Below, piece after piece: positions 27,022-37,200 of a DNA stretch of 64,000 bases (positions within the stretch are counted from its first letter, which is position 1; the number at the start of each line of letters is the position of its first letter). The DNA comes from Prevotella sp. (lineage in GTDB: Bacteria; Bacteroidota; Bacteroidia; Bacteroidales; Bacteroidaceae): positions 1 to 64,000 of the forward strand of contig JAEETD010000005.1 in NCBI GenBank assembly GCA_016290175.1. Direction: 5' to 3'. The position numbers and the translations under genes were made by a program. The notes beneath the pieces are model-generated. The model was not told the DNA's origin. It ran no database searches and saw only the letters and a list, made by a program, of their open reading frames with translations.

Positions 27022-28488
27022 TATTTGTACCTTCTCCTTGCTGATGTTTACACAATTCGTAAACTCCGCATCCTTATCAGCATGGATGGTGATGTTTTTC
27101 AGGATGATGCGATCGATGGGCATCTCGGGGAGTCCGTTAAACTCCATAGCCCTGCCTGCATGACTGCACACCACGTTCTCGATATTGATATTGCGGAAGA
27201 TGGGCGTCGTCTCATCCACCTTCACTTTCGTCGTGTTGTCGGGATGATCGCCGTCGGCCAGCATCTCTGCCACCGACTTCCCACCATAATACATATTAAA
27301 GGAAATAGCATCAGTGGCGATGTCCATCATCGAGATGTCGTTGATATAGATATTCTCCACGATACCGCCACGACCACGCTTTGACTTGAAGCGCAGCCCC
27401 ACGTCAGTGCCGAGGAACTGGCAGTTCTGCACCTTGAAGTTGCGCACGCCTCCGCTCATCTCCGAGCCTACGACGAAGCCTCCATGCCCGGCAAAGACCG
27501 TACAACCGTCAACCACCACATTCTCACAGGGAATGCCACGCTTGCGTCCGTCAGCATCCTTACCGCTCTTGATGCAGATGCCATCGTCGCCAGCATCAAA
27601 CTTCGAATTGACGATCAGCGCGTTCTTACACGACTCCAGATCGAGGGCATCGCCATTCTGCGCATAGTCGGGATTACGCACCAGCACCTGATCGATGATA
27701 ATGTTCTCGCACATCAGCGGATGGATGTTCCAAGCCGGGGAGTTCTGGAAGATGACGCCCTGCAGCAGCACGTTCTTACAGTTGACGAGGCTCACCATCA
27801 CAGGACGAAGGAAACGCTTGATGCTGTTCCACTCGGCATCGGTACGGGCTGCGGGCACATTCATATTAGCCCCCTGCTCGCCCTTGGCATAGCCCTCTGA
27901 AGGAACCCAGTAGTCTTTCTTCAGCTCGACGCTGCCAGGAACAGCCAGCATCCGTTTCCAATGGGCATCGGTCACCTTGGCCCTCTTCACAGGACGCCAG
28001 TATTCGCCGTTACCGTCGATGGCTCCCTTACCGGTAATGGAGATGTTCGTGCAACCATTAGCGGAGAGAGGCGACTGGCACCGACGGGTGTCCAATCCCT
28101 CGAACGAGGTATTGATGAGAGGATAGAGTGTCTCGTCGGCAGCGAACTTGATGACGGCCCCCATCTCCAGATGGAGGTCGATGTTGCTCTTCAGCTGGAT
28201 AGGACCCGTGAACCACACGCCAGCAGGCACGATGAGGTGTCCGCCACCTATAGTGACAAGCGCATCGACAGCCTTGGCAAAAGCCTCAGTACAAAGCTTC
28301 TGACCCGTGGGATCAGCGCCATAATCGGTGAGGATGACATTTGCATCAGGAATGACAGGGGCCTTGACCTCAGGCATAGCGAAAGGCAGGTTCTCGGTAT
28401 ACTTCTTGTAGGGATTCTGTGCGTTCAGGCATAAGAGCGCTGAAAGACAGAATAGCAGACAAACAGTTTTTTTAATTTCCATTTTCAT
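27007..28488 (-). CDS. glycoside hydrolase family 28 (polygalacturonase-like)
   Basis: NGDALDLESCKNALIVNSKFDAGDDGICIKSGKD...FAGHGGFVVGSEMSGGVRN. Confidence 0.92.
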   Translation of the reverse strand: MKMEIKKTVCLLFCLSALLCLNAQNPYKKYTENLPFAMPEVKAPVIPDANVILTDYGADPTGQKLCTEAFAKAVDALVTIGGGHLIVPAGVWFTGPIQLKSNIDLHLEMGAVIKFAADETLYPLINTSFEGLDTRRCQSPLSANGCTNISITGKGAIDGNGEYWRPVKRAKVTDAHWKRMLAVPGSVELKKDYWVPSEGYAKGEQGANMNVPAARTDAEWNSIKRFLRPVMVSLVNCKNVLLQGVIFQNSPAWNIHPLMCENIIIDQVLVRNPDYAQNGDALDLESCKNALIVNSKFDAGDDGICIKSGKDADGRKRGIPCENVVVDGCTVFAGHGGFVVGSEMSGGVRNFKVQNCQFLGTDVGLRFKSKRGRGGIVENIYINDISMMDIATDAISFNMYYGGKSVAEMLADGDHPDNTTKVKVDETTPIFRNINIENVVCSHAGRAMEFNGLPEMPIDRIILKNITIHADKDAEFTNCVNISKEKVQIIKAR

Positions 28489-28513
28489 TTGCTTTAGTTC
28501 TGATTAGTTTGTA

Positions 28514-28972
28514 TTATTGTTGGATTTCCTTCAGGGGGATCATCACGAAGTCTCGCTGTTGCATGAGCGGATGAGGGATCTTCAGGTCGGGCTCGTCGAC
28601 GGTGAGATCGTCATAGAGCAGAATGTCGATGTCGATAGGACGGTCCTTGTAGAATGTAGAGTGTAGAGTGAAGAGTGAAGAGTCTTTGCGACGTGTGGCG
28701 TGGGCCTTGGTCTTACCCAGTTCGCGCTCAATCTTCTGAGTGGCTTTGAGCACTTCGCGGGGGGTGAGGGTGGTCTCGCAGAGAATGACAGCATTCAGGA
28801 ATGCGTTCCTGGACTGGAATCCCCAAGGCTCGGTCTCGATGAATGAAGAGCGTCGGACAACATCACCTACTCTTTCATTAATCAGGGCGATGGATTGCTC
28901 GAGATAGGCGTTTCTGTCGCCGAGATTACTCCCCAGCCCTAAATAAACCTTATGCCTCCCCCCACCTTTCAC
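28514..28972 (-). CDS. folK: 6-hydroxymethyl-7,8-dihydropterin pyrophosphokinase
   Basis: VYLGLGSNLGDRNAYLEQSI, DRPIDIDILLYDD; start GTG inside a heptamer array. Confidence 0.92.
   Translation of the reverse strand: MKGGGRHKVYLGLGSNLGDRNAYLEQSIALINERVGDVVRRSSFIETEPWGFQSRNAFLNAVILCETTLTPREVLKATQKIERELGKTKAHATRRKDSSLFTLHSTFYKDRPIDIDILLYDDLTVDEPDLKIPHPLMQQRDFVMIPLKEIQQ
28649..28683. repeat. intragenic heptamer array in folK GTAGAAT/GTAGAGT/GTAGAGT/GAAGAGT/GAAGAGT
   Basis: Five 7-mers encoding DSSLFTLHSTFY. Confidence 0.85.
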
Positions 28973-28994
28973 TTCTCACTTTTCACTTCTCAGT
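28967..28994. repeat. heptamer array TTTCACT/TCTCACT/TTTCACT/TCTCAGT at the queA-folK junction
   Basis: Four 7-mers between the queA stop and the folK GTG start. Confidence 0.85.
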
Positions 28995-30108
28995 CATCCA
29001 GTATCAGCATCGCGTCGCCGAAGCAGCCGAACTTATACTCCAGACTGACGGCCTGCCTGTATGCCTCATACACGAGGTCGTAGCCACCAAAGGAGCACTC
29101 CGTCATCATCATCGTCGATTCAGGATGATAGAAATTACCGATCATGGCATTCGACAGACCGAATTCATAGGGCGGGAAGATAAACTTATTGGTCCATCCG
29201 TCAAACTCCTTCAGCAGTCCGTCGGTACCCACTGATGTCTCTGTGGCACGTGCCGTACTGACGCCCACCACACAGACGCGATGGCCCTCTTCCTTGGTCT
29301 TGTTCACAATGTCACAGGCCTCCTTCTTGATGATTACCTGCTCAGAGTTCATCTTATGCTTCGTCAGGTCCTCCACCTCGATGGAGTCGAAGTTGCCCAA
29401 GCCGCAGTGCAGGGTGATATAGGCAAAGTTGATGCCCTTGATCTCCATGCGCTTCATCAGCTCACGACTGAAGTGCAGGCCTGTTGACGGGGCCGTGACA
29501 GCACCCTCGTTACGGGCATAGATGGTCTGGAACAGTTCCATATCCTCCTCCGTAGCCGCACGCTTGTCGACGATATACCTGGGCAGCGGTGCAGAACCGA
29601 GGGCGAACAGTTCTTTCTTAAACTCATCGTGCGGACAGTCGTAGAGGAATCTGAGCGTACGTCCGCGACTGGTGGTATTGTCGATGACCTCCGCCACCAT
29701 CGGGCCGTCCTCCTCGAAGAAGAGCTTGTTGCCGATACGGATCTTACGGGCGGGCTCCACGAGCACATCCCACAGGCGCAGCTCCTCGTTGAGCTCGCGC
29801 AGCAGGAACACCTCAATCTTGGCATCGGTCTTCTCCTTGGTACCGTACAGACGGGCGGGGAACACCTGCGTATCGTTGAAGATAAAGGTATCGTTCTCGT
29901 CGAAGTAGTCGAGCACATTGCGGAAGTCGAGGAATACGGGCTTTCCCTCCTCGTCTTTCATATCCTCTCCGTTCTCATCTTTCTTGGTGGTCTCGATACG
30001 CTCACTCTTACGGTGAATCACCATCAGACGACATTCATCACGATGATAACTAGGCTCAAGGGCCACCAGACTCTCAGGTAGTTTGAATTTAAATTGCGAT
30101 AATTTCAT
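28990..30108 (-). CDS. queA: S-adenosylmethionine:tRNA ribosyltransferase-isomerase
   Basis: RDECRLMVIHR, PSTGLHFSRELMKRMEIKGI, GLGNFDSIEVEDLTKHKMNSE. Confidence 0.95.
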   Translation of the reverse strand: MKLSQFKFKLPESLVALEPSYHRDECRLMVIHRKSERIETTKKDENGEDMKDEEGKPVFLDFRNVLDYFDENDTFIFNDTQVFPARLYGTKEKTDAKIEVFLLRELNEELRLWDVLVEPARKIRIGNKLFFEEDGPMVAEVIDNTTSRGRTLRFLYDCPHDEFKKELFALGSAPLPRYIVDKRAATEEDMELFQTIYARNEGAVTAPSTGLHFSRELMKRMEIKGINFAYITLHCGLGNFDSIEVEDLTKHKMNSEQVIIKKEACDIVNKTKEEGHRVCVVGVSTARATETSVGTDGLLKEFDGWTNKFIFPPYEFGLSNAMIGNFYHPESTMMMTECSFGGYDLVYEAYRQAVSLEYKFGCFGDAMLILDD

Positions 30109-30115
30109 ATGTTAT

Positions 30116-30150
30116 ACTATTCACTATTCACTGTTCACTATTCACTTCTC
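30116..30150. repeat. heptamer array ACTATTC/ACTATTC/ACTGTTC/ACTATTC/ACTTCTC at the truB-queA junction
   Basis: Five 7-mers; the truB stop lies inside a unit. Confidence 0.9.
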
Positions 30151-30832
30151 TCTCCAGCCATGCGGGAAACTCATCAAACGTCAGGCAGTCCTCGATACGG
30201 ACATCGCCCACACGGGTTCTGCAGAGCGCCGTCAGAAAGGCCCCGCTCCCAAGGGCACTGCCGATATCCCTCGCCAGCGAACGGATATAAGTGCCTTTGC
30301 CACACACCACACGGATTGACATCTGCATTGTGGCAGGATCAAAAGCCGTCAGCTCGATCTCATCGATGTGGATGGGCTTGGGAGCCAGTTCCACATCCCG
30401 CCCCTTACGCGCCAGCTCATAAGCCCTGTCGCCAGCCACCATACAGGCAGAATAGAGCGGCGGACGCTGCATGATATCGCCCACGAACTGCGGCAGTGTC
30501 TGCTCTATCAGCTCCCGGGTGATATGACGCGTGGGATAGGTATAGTCTACGGTGTGCTCACGGTCGTAGCTGGCCGTAGTGGCACCCAGCTGAAGCGTGG
30601 CGGTATACTCCTTCGTATGCAGCTGCAAAGCCTCGATGTTCTTCGTCATCTTGCCCGTACAGAGTATCAGCACCCCCGTGGCCAGAGGGTCGAGTGTGCC
30701 GGCATGCCCCATCTTCACCCGCTTCACGTGCAGACGTTTCGACACGAGATAGCGGATATGCGCCAATGCCCCAAAGCTCGACATGCGATAGGGCTTGTTG
30801 ATATAGATGAGGGCACCTTCCTGGAAATTCAT
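30128..30832 (-). CDS. truB: tRNA pseudouridine(55) synthase
   Basis: [26 protein letters not shown]. Confidence 0.95.
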   Translation of the reverse strand: MNFQEGALIYINKPYRMSSFGALAHIRYLVSKRLHVKRVKMGHAGTLDPLATGVLILCTGKMTKNIEALQLHTKEYTATLQLGATTASYDREHTVDYTYPTRHITRELIEQTLPQFVGDIMQRPPLYSACMVAGDRAYELARKGRDVELAPKPIHIDEIELTAFDPATMQMSIRVVCGKGTYIRSLARDIGSALGSGAFLTALCRTRVGDVRIEDCLTFDEFPAWLEREVNSEQ

Positions 30833-31690
30833 TTAGTCGACCATTGCGAGTGAATGACCCGTCAGCAGCAATAGGATGATGATACCGCCAACAATGATAC
30901 GGTAGATACCGAAGGCCTTGAAGCCGTATTTCGTAAGGAAATCCACAAACCACTTCATGGCCAGCAGCGCCACGATGAAGGCCACCACACAGCCTAAGAT
31001 CAGCATCGTGATGTTATGCGATGTGGCCCACGACGCATCTTCCTTCAGCAGATCGAGCAGATCCAGAAACGTAGCACCCGCCATCGTAGGAACGGCCAGG
31101 AAGAACGAGAACTCTGCAGCGCGCTTGCGGGTCAGCCCTTGTGCCATACCGCCAACGATGGTAGCCATCGAGCGCGACACACCGGGAATCACCGAGATAC
31201 ACTGGAAGAGACCGATGTTGAAGGCCCGCTTCTCAGTCACCTTGTTGCTGTCAGACCCCTTGTTGAATATCTTGTCACAATACAGCATGAAGATACCGCC
31301 CACCACCAGCATGATGGCTACCACCTCCACACTGTCGAGCAACCAGTCGAGCAAGCCCGACTTCTTCGCCAGCAGGCCGATGACCACAGCAGGAATGACA
31401 CCCACGATAAGGAGCCAATAGAAGTAATACTTGTGCCTGAGTTTTTGCCACCAGGTAAAGGCCATGGGGTCTGGCGTGTTGTCAAACTGGAAGAAGCGCT
31501 TCCAATAGAGGCACACCACCGACAGGATGGCACCAAACTGTATGATAAACGTGAAGGCATGCACAAAGGGATCACCCTGAGGAACGCCCAGAAGATTCTG
31601 TGTGATGATCATGTGCCCGGTGGAAGAGACAGGCAGGAACTCCGTCAGTCCCTCTACGATGGCAATAATAATGGTTTCAATCCAATCCAT
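30833..31690 (-). CDS. uppP: undecaprenyl-diphosphatase (BacA family)
   Basis: AIVEGLTEFLPVSSTGHMII, PGVSRSMATI. Confidence 0.95.
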   Translation of the reverse strand: MDWIETIIIAIVEGLTEFLPVSSTGHMIITQNLLGVPQGDPFVHAFTFIIQFGAILSVVCLYWKRFFQFDNTPDPMAFTWWQKLRHKYYFYWLLIVGVIPAVVIGLLAKKSGLLDWLLDSVEVVAIMLVVGGIFMLYCDKIFNKGSDSNKVTEKRAFNIGLFQCISVIPGVSRSMATIVGGMAQGLTRKRAAEFSFFLAVPTMAGATFLDLLDLLKEDASWATSHNITMLILGCVVAFIVALLAMKWFVDFLTKYGFKAFGIYRIIVGGIIILLLLTGHSLAMVD

Positions 31691-31696
31691 AACGCC

Positions 31697-31936
31697 TTAT
31701 TCCTTCTCTCCTTTCTCCTTTGGTTTGCGCATCACGGCATAGATCATCGACACAAAGCCGAACAGGCACACCACAGGTGCCACCTTGATACGACGTACAC
31801 TGAAGATATCGGGCTCATACACCGTATCACTCGAACCGGGACCGGTCATCAGCAGAAAACCGATCACCACGATCAACATCCCCGCTGCCAGCAGGATGTA
31901 ATTCACTTTATCAAATGCAAAATCTCTCTTATTCAT
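31697..31936 (-). CDS. DUF3098-like membrane protein
   Basis: 79 aa, two TM; between ftsX and uppP genes. Confidence 0.75.
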   Translation of the reverse strand: MNKRDFAFDKVNYILLAAGMLIVVIGFLLMTGPGSSDTVYEPDIFSVRRIKVAPVVCLFGFVSMIYAVMRKPKEKGEKE

Positions 31937-31979
31937 TATTCACTTTTCACTATTCACTATTCACTGTTCACTATTCACT
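31931..31979. repeat. heptamer array (seven units of ATTCACT-type) at the ftsX-DUF3098 junction
   Basis: ATTCATT/ATTCACT/TTTCACT/ATTCACT/ATTCACT/GTTCACT/ATTCACT. Confidence 0.92.
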
Positions 31980-32856
31980 AGATCTTATAAAGATCTCCCG
32001 CCTTCATCTTCAGGAACCTGTTCACGGAATACCAGGTACAGAACACCGTGATGATCAGTCCGAACAGCAATACAGCCACGGCGGTGATCACGAGTTCTTT
32101 CCAGGTGATGATGTTCAGGATGTTCGGCTCGAAGGTGTAGAGCGCATACACACCCCCACCCAGCACAGCTATGGCCAGCAGGGCAGCGATGATGCCCACA
32201 GCCACGGCCTGACGCATAAACGGTCGGCGGATAAAGCCCCACGAGGCACCCACCAGCTTCATCGTGTGGATGAGAAACCGACGGGAATAGACGCTCAGGC
32301 GCACCGTGTTGTTGATGAGCGAGAACGAGACGAAGGTCAGCAGCACTGCCAGCACAAACAGGATGAAGTTCATCCTGCCCAGGTTCATGTTCACATTGTC
32401 CATCAGGTCCTCCTGATAGGCCACATCCGTCACCTTTGGATTCTTCTGCAACTCGTAGACAATCCATTTCAGCGAGTCGCGGTTGGCATAGTCCGACTTC
32501 AGCTGCAGCTCCAGCGTAGCCACAAAGGGGTTGGCCCCCAGAAATTCCGAGGGGTCGGAGCCCATGGCCTCAGTCTGCTCCTTCAGAGCCTGATCCTTAC
32601 TGACATAGTCGATGTTACGGGAGTAGGGACGGTGATACAAGTCGCGACAAAGCCGCTTGGCCTCGTTCACGCTTACATCGTCACCCAGCATAACGGTCAC
32701 CGTGAGGTTCTCCTTCACCCATGCCGACAGGTTACGCGATGTCAGCACGGAGAACACAATGATACCCAACAGCACCAGCACCATGGCTGTACTGATACAC
32801 AAGGTGACCCACTGCACACCACGCCGGCTGCCAGTCTTCTTCTTGCGTTTTTTCAT
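31978..32856 (-). CDS. ftsX: FtsX-like cell division permease
   Basis: 292 aa, N-terminal TM, three C-terminal TMs, KMKAGDLYKI. Confidence 0.85.
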   Translation of the reverse strand: MKKRKKKTGSRRGVQWVTLCISTAMVLVLLGIIVFSVLTSRNLSAWVKENLTVTVMLGDDVSVNEAKRLCRDLYHRPYSRNIDYVSKDQALKEQTEAMGSDPSEFLGANPFVATLELQLKSDYANRDSLKWIVYELQKNPKVTDVAYQEDLMDNVNMNLGRMNFILFVLAVLLTFVSFSLINNTVRLSVYSRRFLIHTMKLVGASWGFIRRPFMRQAVAVGIIAALLAIAVLGGGVYALYTFEPNILNIITWKELVITAVAVLLFGLIITVFCTWYSVNRFLKMKAGDLYKI

Positions 32857-32933
32857 TTACTTTACGTACGTAAAATTTGAATTCGGGTGCAAAGATACAA
32901 TAAATAATTGAAAATTATTCGGGCGGCAGCAAA

Positions 32934-32961
32934 TTTTTCACTTTTCACTGTTCACTTTTCA
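32934..32961. repeat. heptamer array TTTTCAC/TTTTCAC/TGTTCAC/TTTTCAC in the divergent ftsX / radical-SAM intergenic region
   Basis: Four 7-mers just upstream of a TTACCTTTG box at 32971-32979. Confidence 0.85.
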
Positions 32962-32987
32962 CTTAATTTATTACCTTTGCACCCATT

Positions 32988-33764
32988 ATGAGTACAATTA
33001 TCTATCCATCGCCCATCTTCGGGCCCGTTCACAGCCGCCGACTGGGCATTTCCCTCGGCATCAACCTCATGCCTGCCGACGGTAAGATCTGCACCTTCAA
33101 CTGCATCTACTGTGAGTGTGGTCTCAACGAAGACCACCGCCCTGCCCTGCCCCGTCCTTCGCGGGAGCTTGTAGCCCAAAAGCTGGAGACCAAGCTGCAG
33201 GAGATGGCTGCCGAAGGCCAGCTGCCCGATGTGCTGACCTTTGCAGGCAATGGCGAGCCCACCTGTCATCCCCACTTTGCGGAGATCATCGACGACACCA
33301 TCCGCCTGCGCAATCAGTATTGTCCCAACGCCAAGGTGTCAGTACTGAGCAATTCCACCATGATCCACCATCAGAAAGTGCACGATGCCCTGATGCGTGT
33401 CGACAACAATATCCTCAAGCTCGACACCGTCGACCCTATATATATTAATAAGGTAGACCAGCCCGTCATTCCCTACGATGTCAATACCGTCATCGAGCGT
33501 CTGAAAGCCTTCCAGGGGCATGTGATTATCCAGACCATGTTTATGAGGGGACAGAGCGGTGACGCGTCCATCGACAATACCGGTGAGGCGTTTGTCGGAC
33601 CGTGGCTGGAGGCTGTGAAGGAGATTGCGCCCCAGCAGGTCATGATCTACACCATCGACCGCGAGACGCCCACCCAAGGCCTCCTCAAAGCTACCCCCGC
33701 CCAACTCGACCAGATCCGCGACCGCGTCATCGCCCTCGGCATCCCCTGCACCGCCTCCTACTAA
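32988..33764 (+). CDS. radical SAM protein
   Basis: CTFNCIYCECG CxxxCxxC cluster motif; FAGNGEPTCHP. Confidence 0.92.
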   Translation: MSTIIYPSPIFGPVHSRRLGISLGINLMPADGKICTFNCIYCECGLNEDHRPALPRPSRELVAQKLETKLQEMAAEGQLPDVLTFAGNGEPTCHPHFAEIIDDTIRLRNQYCPNAKVSVLSNSTMIHHQKVHDALMRVDNNILKLDTVDPIYINKVDQPVIPYDVNTVIERLKAFQGHVIIQTMFMRGQSGDASIDNTGEAFVGPWLEAVKEIAPQQVMIYTIDRETPTQGLLKATPAQLDQIRDRVIALGIPCTASY

Positions 33765-33799
33765 AAATATGTGTATTGGTACTAAAATAATGGATTGCG

Positions 33800-35443
33800 A
33801 TGAATACAAAAGTAAAATCCTTATTGCAACAGCTGCTACAGAGTCCACGACGGTTCCCTGTTGAACTGGCCCTGGGAGTGGTGTTCTTCATCATAGCCGT
33901 ATGGGATAGCGAGACGCACGTATGGAATGAGAAGACGGCAGAGTATGAAAGTGCAGTCAATGGTGACATTCTTTGGTTCTTCGTGCCCTTGATGGCACTG
34001 ACCTTCTGGCTCCATCGCGTCAACCGTTGGGCTTATTATACCTCGTTTTTCCTCTTCCTGCCGCTGATGATGCTCGACCTGAAGCCCTTCCTATGGACTT
34101 ATGGTTTCGCTTTCACCTATGTCCTGGCGGCGATTCTGCTCATCATCGGCAACAGACGGTTAGACAACCGCTCGTTTGCAGCCCATGCCCTGCACGTAGT
34201 CACACAGATGTTCTTCGGACTGCTCATTTCCGGCATCCTCTATATGGCTGTCTTGACCATCACATCCTCATTCTTCTATATCTTCGGCATCGACGAACCC
34301 AAGCATTTCTACGAGCATATCGCGCAGTTCATATTTTTTGTGCTGGCTCCGCAGGTGTGCTGCACCCTTGTCCGCCAGAACGAGGACGAAGTGGCCGAGC
34401 CTTTCAAGATACTCAGGCTTATCCTCAATTTCATCCTCTCCCCAGCCGTCATCATCTATACCGTCATCCTCTATACCTATTTCATAAAGATAGCCTTCGA
34501 GTGGGACCTGCCCAAGGGCGGCGTGGCTTGGATGGTCATGGGATTCATCACGGTGGCATTGATAGGTCGTGTGGCACAATCGATACTCAGCCAGCGATAT
34601 TACGACTGGTTCTACAGTCGGTTCACGCTGATTGCCATCCCTCCGCTCATCATGTACTGGATCGGCTCCATCTATCGCATCCGTCTCTACAGCTTCACCG
34701 AAAGCCGTTTCTACCTGATGGTGGCAGGTGTGCTGATGACGCTCTTTGTACTGATGCTGTTCCGTACTCGCACCCGTCGCTATCAGCTCATGGCACTCAT
34801 CTTCGGAGCGGCCATCATCCTCTTCACCTATATCCCGGGCATCTCTGCCAAGAGCATCGGCCTAAGCTGTCAGAAACAGCGGCTCACGGAACTTATCAGC
34901 GAACTGAAACTGACCGACGCCAAGACGGGCAAGCTGAACGATGACCTCGATATGAGAAGCATCCGTCAGGACAGTATGATGTGCGAACGATACAAGGATG
35001 TTACCAGCGTTATCAGCTATGTTCGCAGCGAAATCGGTGACAAGGAGTTTGATGCAAAATACGGTAAATGGGCGCACTCGGAGTACAGTTTCGGCTACGA
35101 TAAAGCTAATGGCAAATCCATAGTGCCTCGCAATAGTGGTGACATCACATATACCAGAAGGAAGCCCGTAGAGTTGGGTGAATACACCATCATGCTACCC
35201 TCAAAAGCATACGAATACAACTTCAAAAACCAGACGGTAACAATCACCCAGGATAAGGATACCGTTCTCGAATATCCTATTCAAAAGCTCATCCGTCAGG
35301 ACACGATGCTCCTGCATCATCCTGAACAACTGCTCACCTATCGCAACGACTCTCTGATGCTAATACTTGAAGGTATCTGCATTGAAGACACCGTCGTTAC
35401 AGATGTCAGGTACTATGGTCTGCAACTGTTCAAGAAGAAGTAA
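33800..35443 (+). CDS. DUF4153-like multi-pass membrane protein
   Basis: 547 aa, multi-TM N-terminal half, soluble C-terminal part. Confidence 0.7.
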   Translation: MNTKVKSLLQQLLQSPRRFPVELALGVVFFIIAVWDSETHVWNEKTAEYESAVNGDILWFFVPLMALTFWLHRVNRWAYYTSFFLFLPLMMLDLKPFLWTYGFAFTYVLAAILLIIGNRRLDNRSFAAHALHVVTQMFFGLLISGILYMAVLTITSSFFYIFGIDEPKHFYEHIAQFIFFVLAPQVCCTLVRQNEDEVAEPFKILRLILNFILSPAVIIYTVILYTYFIKIAFEWDLPKGGVAWMVMGFITVALIGRVAQSILSQRYYDWFYSRFTLIAIPPLIMYWIGSIYRIRLYSFTESRFYLMVAGVLMTLFVLMLFRTRTRRYQLMALIFGAAIILFTYIPGISAKSIGLSCQKQRLTELISELKLTDAKTGKLNDDLDMRSIRQDSMMCERYKDVTSVISYVRSEIGDKEFDAKYGKWAHSEYSFGYDKANGKSIVPRNSGDITYTRRKPVELGEYTIMLPSKAYEYNFKNQTVTITQDKDTVLEYPIQKLIRQDTMLLHHPEQLLTYRNDSLMLILEGICIEDTVVTDVRYYGLQLFKKK

Positions 35444-35469
35444 TATCTGACAAGGGACAGGTACCTGTC

Positions 35470-35502
35470 ATGTCACATCGGGGTCAGGATACTTTGTGAC
35501 AT
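35470..35502. repeat. REP element, left flank of RAYT
   Basis: ATGTCACATCGGGGTCAGGATACTTTGTGACAT. Confidence 0.9.
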
Positions 35503-36290
35503 TATGCTCTCCTAATAATAGAAAACCCGACTCCTGTCATCCGCTCCAATTGCCTGATACTTGCTCCAAAATCCTTGGCGGATCTTAGTATTTCTTCGCG
35601 ACGGTCTTTGCTGAGCAACAGGATATCGGCAGGAGTTCTAAGCCCGTAAGTATCCAATAGATATTCCCTTACCTCGTCATCGCTAGCAAAACAATTGCTT
35701 TTGTCGTAATCGAGGATGCGAACACTCTTTGCCAAAGGCTCATTCACCAATCCCCGCAGTTCATCCAGCGTCATCCGTTTCAGAACATGCCGTGTTTTGC
35801 AGATAGATTCACATACCATCTGCAGACTCTCGTATTCCCTCCAGCTACTCCAAGGATAGCTTATCACATCTTTCGACAACCCTGCTGCCATAGGATTCTG
35901 GTGAATATATCTAAGAAGGGTGAAGAAATAAGCTGCATCGTTGACGGGTTCGCTTTTGAATCTGTCCTGAAATAAATGTCCGCATCGCTCATGCTTCTTA
36001 TTGAAATAGAGTGCGTATGCGGCTGAGATGCGCTTGACGACAGACGACAAGTCTTCAGATTCTTCCTTGATAAGAAGATGGACGTGGTTTGGCATAAGAC
36101 AATATGCATAAAACGAACAACGGGGCGGCTGTGGACAATTCAACTCGTCTTTCGGATTTGCAAACTGTCCGAGCAATTCCTGGAATCTTGAGTAATCACT
36201 TGGCTGCTCGAAGATAATCTGATGATTCACGCCTCTCATCATGACGTGATAAATACCTGTTTCACTTTTGGTTCTGAGTGTTCTTGCCAT
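35502..36290 (-). mobile_element. REP-associated tyrosine transposase (RAYT, IS200-like Y1_Tnp)
   Basis: GIYHVMMRGVNHQIIF, YCLMPNHVHLLIKEE (HUH), RYIHQNPMAAGL (catalytic Tyr region), C-terminal DnaA-like HTH; flanked by inverted REPs. Confidence 0.9.
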
Positions 36291-36391
36291 ATTATTATAT
36301 TTTTTGATTAACTGCTGCAAAGGTATAAAAATATTGTGAATCAGCCAAACAATTCACGCAAAAACTAATCTCAAAAGCCTAAAAAAATAGA

Positions 36392-36421
36392 AATGTCACA
36401 AAGTATCCTCGATGTGACATT
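36392..36421. repeat. REP element, right flank of RAYT (inverted relative to the left, 5 bp shorter core)
   Basis: AATGTCACAAAGTATCCTCGATGTGACATT. Confidence 0.9.
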
Positions 36422-36429
36422 AGTCTCGG

Positions 36430-36513
36430 AGAAAAAGAAATAAGTCTGAAAGTATTGAAAATTATTCCGAGAGTATTGATGATTACTTTCGGAGTAATTG
36501 ACGTATCATATAT
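36430..36513. repeat. 21-bp degenerate tandem repeats
   Basis: AGTATTGAAAATTATTCCGAG/AGTATTGATGATTACTTTCGG/AGTAATTGA... starting at 36451, 36472, 36493. Confidence 0.7.
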
Positions 36514-36864
36514 TGGAAAAAGAAACCGGCACGTGAGTGCCGGGAAAGAGTTCTCTTCTTTTCAGATTTGCAAGTTAATCATCTCTTTTTCCGTGTCTAT
36601 ACATTAGATAGAGATCTAGTGCAATACCCGGTACTGCAAACCACGACTAAAAGAAGCTTAGCAAGGTAAGCGAAATAGATGTGAGACCTACAACGATTGG
36701 ATTATCTGCCAATCTACCAATAGACAGAGCTTTCTTTTTCAACTCTGTCTAAATTACTCTGAATAATAGCTTTTTATTAATCATTTTACTTAGATGTATT
36801 ATGCTAATGTGATACCCCGGAGCCCTATCGGGCAATTAGCTTATTAATTTTGGCTCTTAGTCAC

Positions 36865-36973
<109 letters not shown>

Positions 36974-36993
36974 CGTCTTATACTATTTTATTT

Positions 36994-37194
36994 CTAGTCA
37001 ATAACAATATCCTTACGACCTTTTAATGCTTCTCGAATCCTATCCTGTTCTTCTGAAGTCAGTGACGATGTTTCAAAACTTTCCGAGAAAATGCGATAGG
37101 CATCTTCGTCCAAATGGCCTCTAACTGAAACGACTTTGTTATCAAGATGAATATTCATCTGATTTCCTTTTAGGTCAAACTTAATGCCACTCAT
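36994..37194 (-). CDS. 66-aa hypothetical protein between the BspA-like gene and 5S rRNA
   Basis: MSGIKFDLKGNQMNIHLDNKVVSVRGHLDEDAYRIFSESFETSSLTSEEQDRIREALKGRKDIVID. Confidence 0.6.
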   Translation of the reverse strand: MSGIKFDLKGNQMNIHLDNKVVSVRGHLDEDAYRIFSESFETSSLTSEEQDRIREALKGRKDIVID

Positions 37195-37200
37195 GAATCC

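Noticed and set aside
36600-36760. tRNA genes near the 5S rRNA
   Set aside because: No convincing cloverleaf or GGTTCGAATC-type T-arm could be read; only rrn-trailer-like hairpins.
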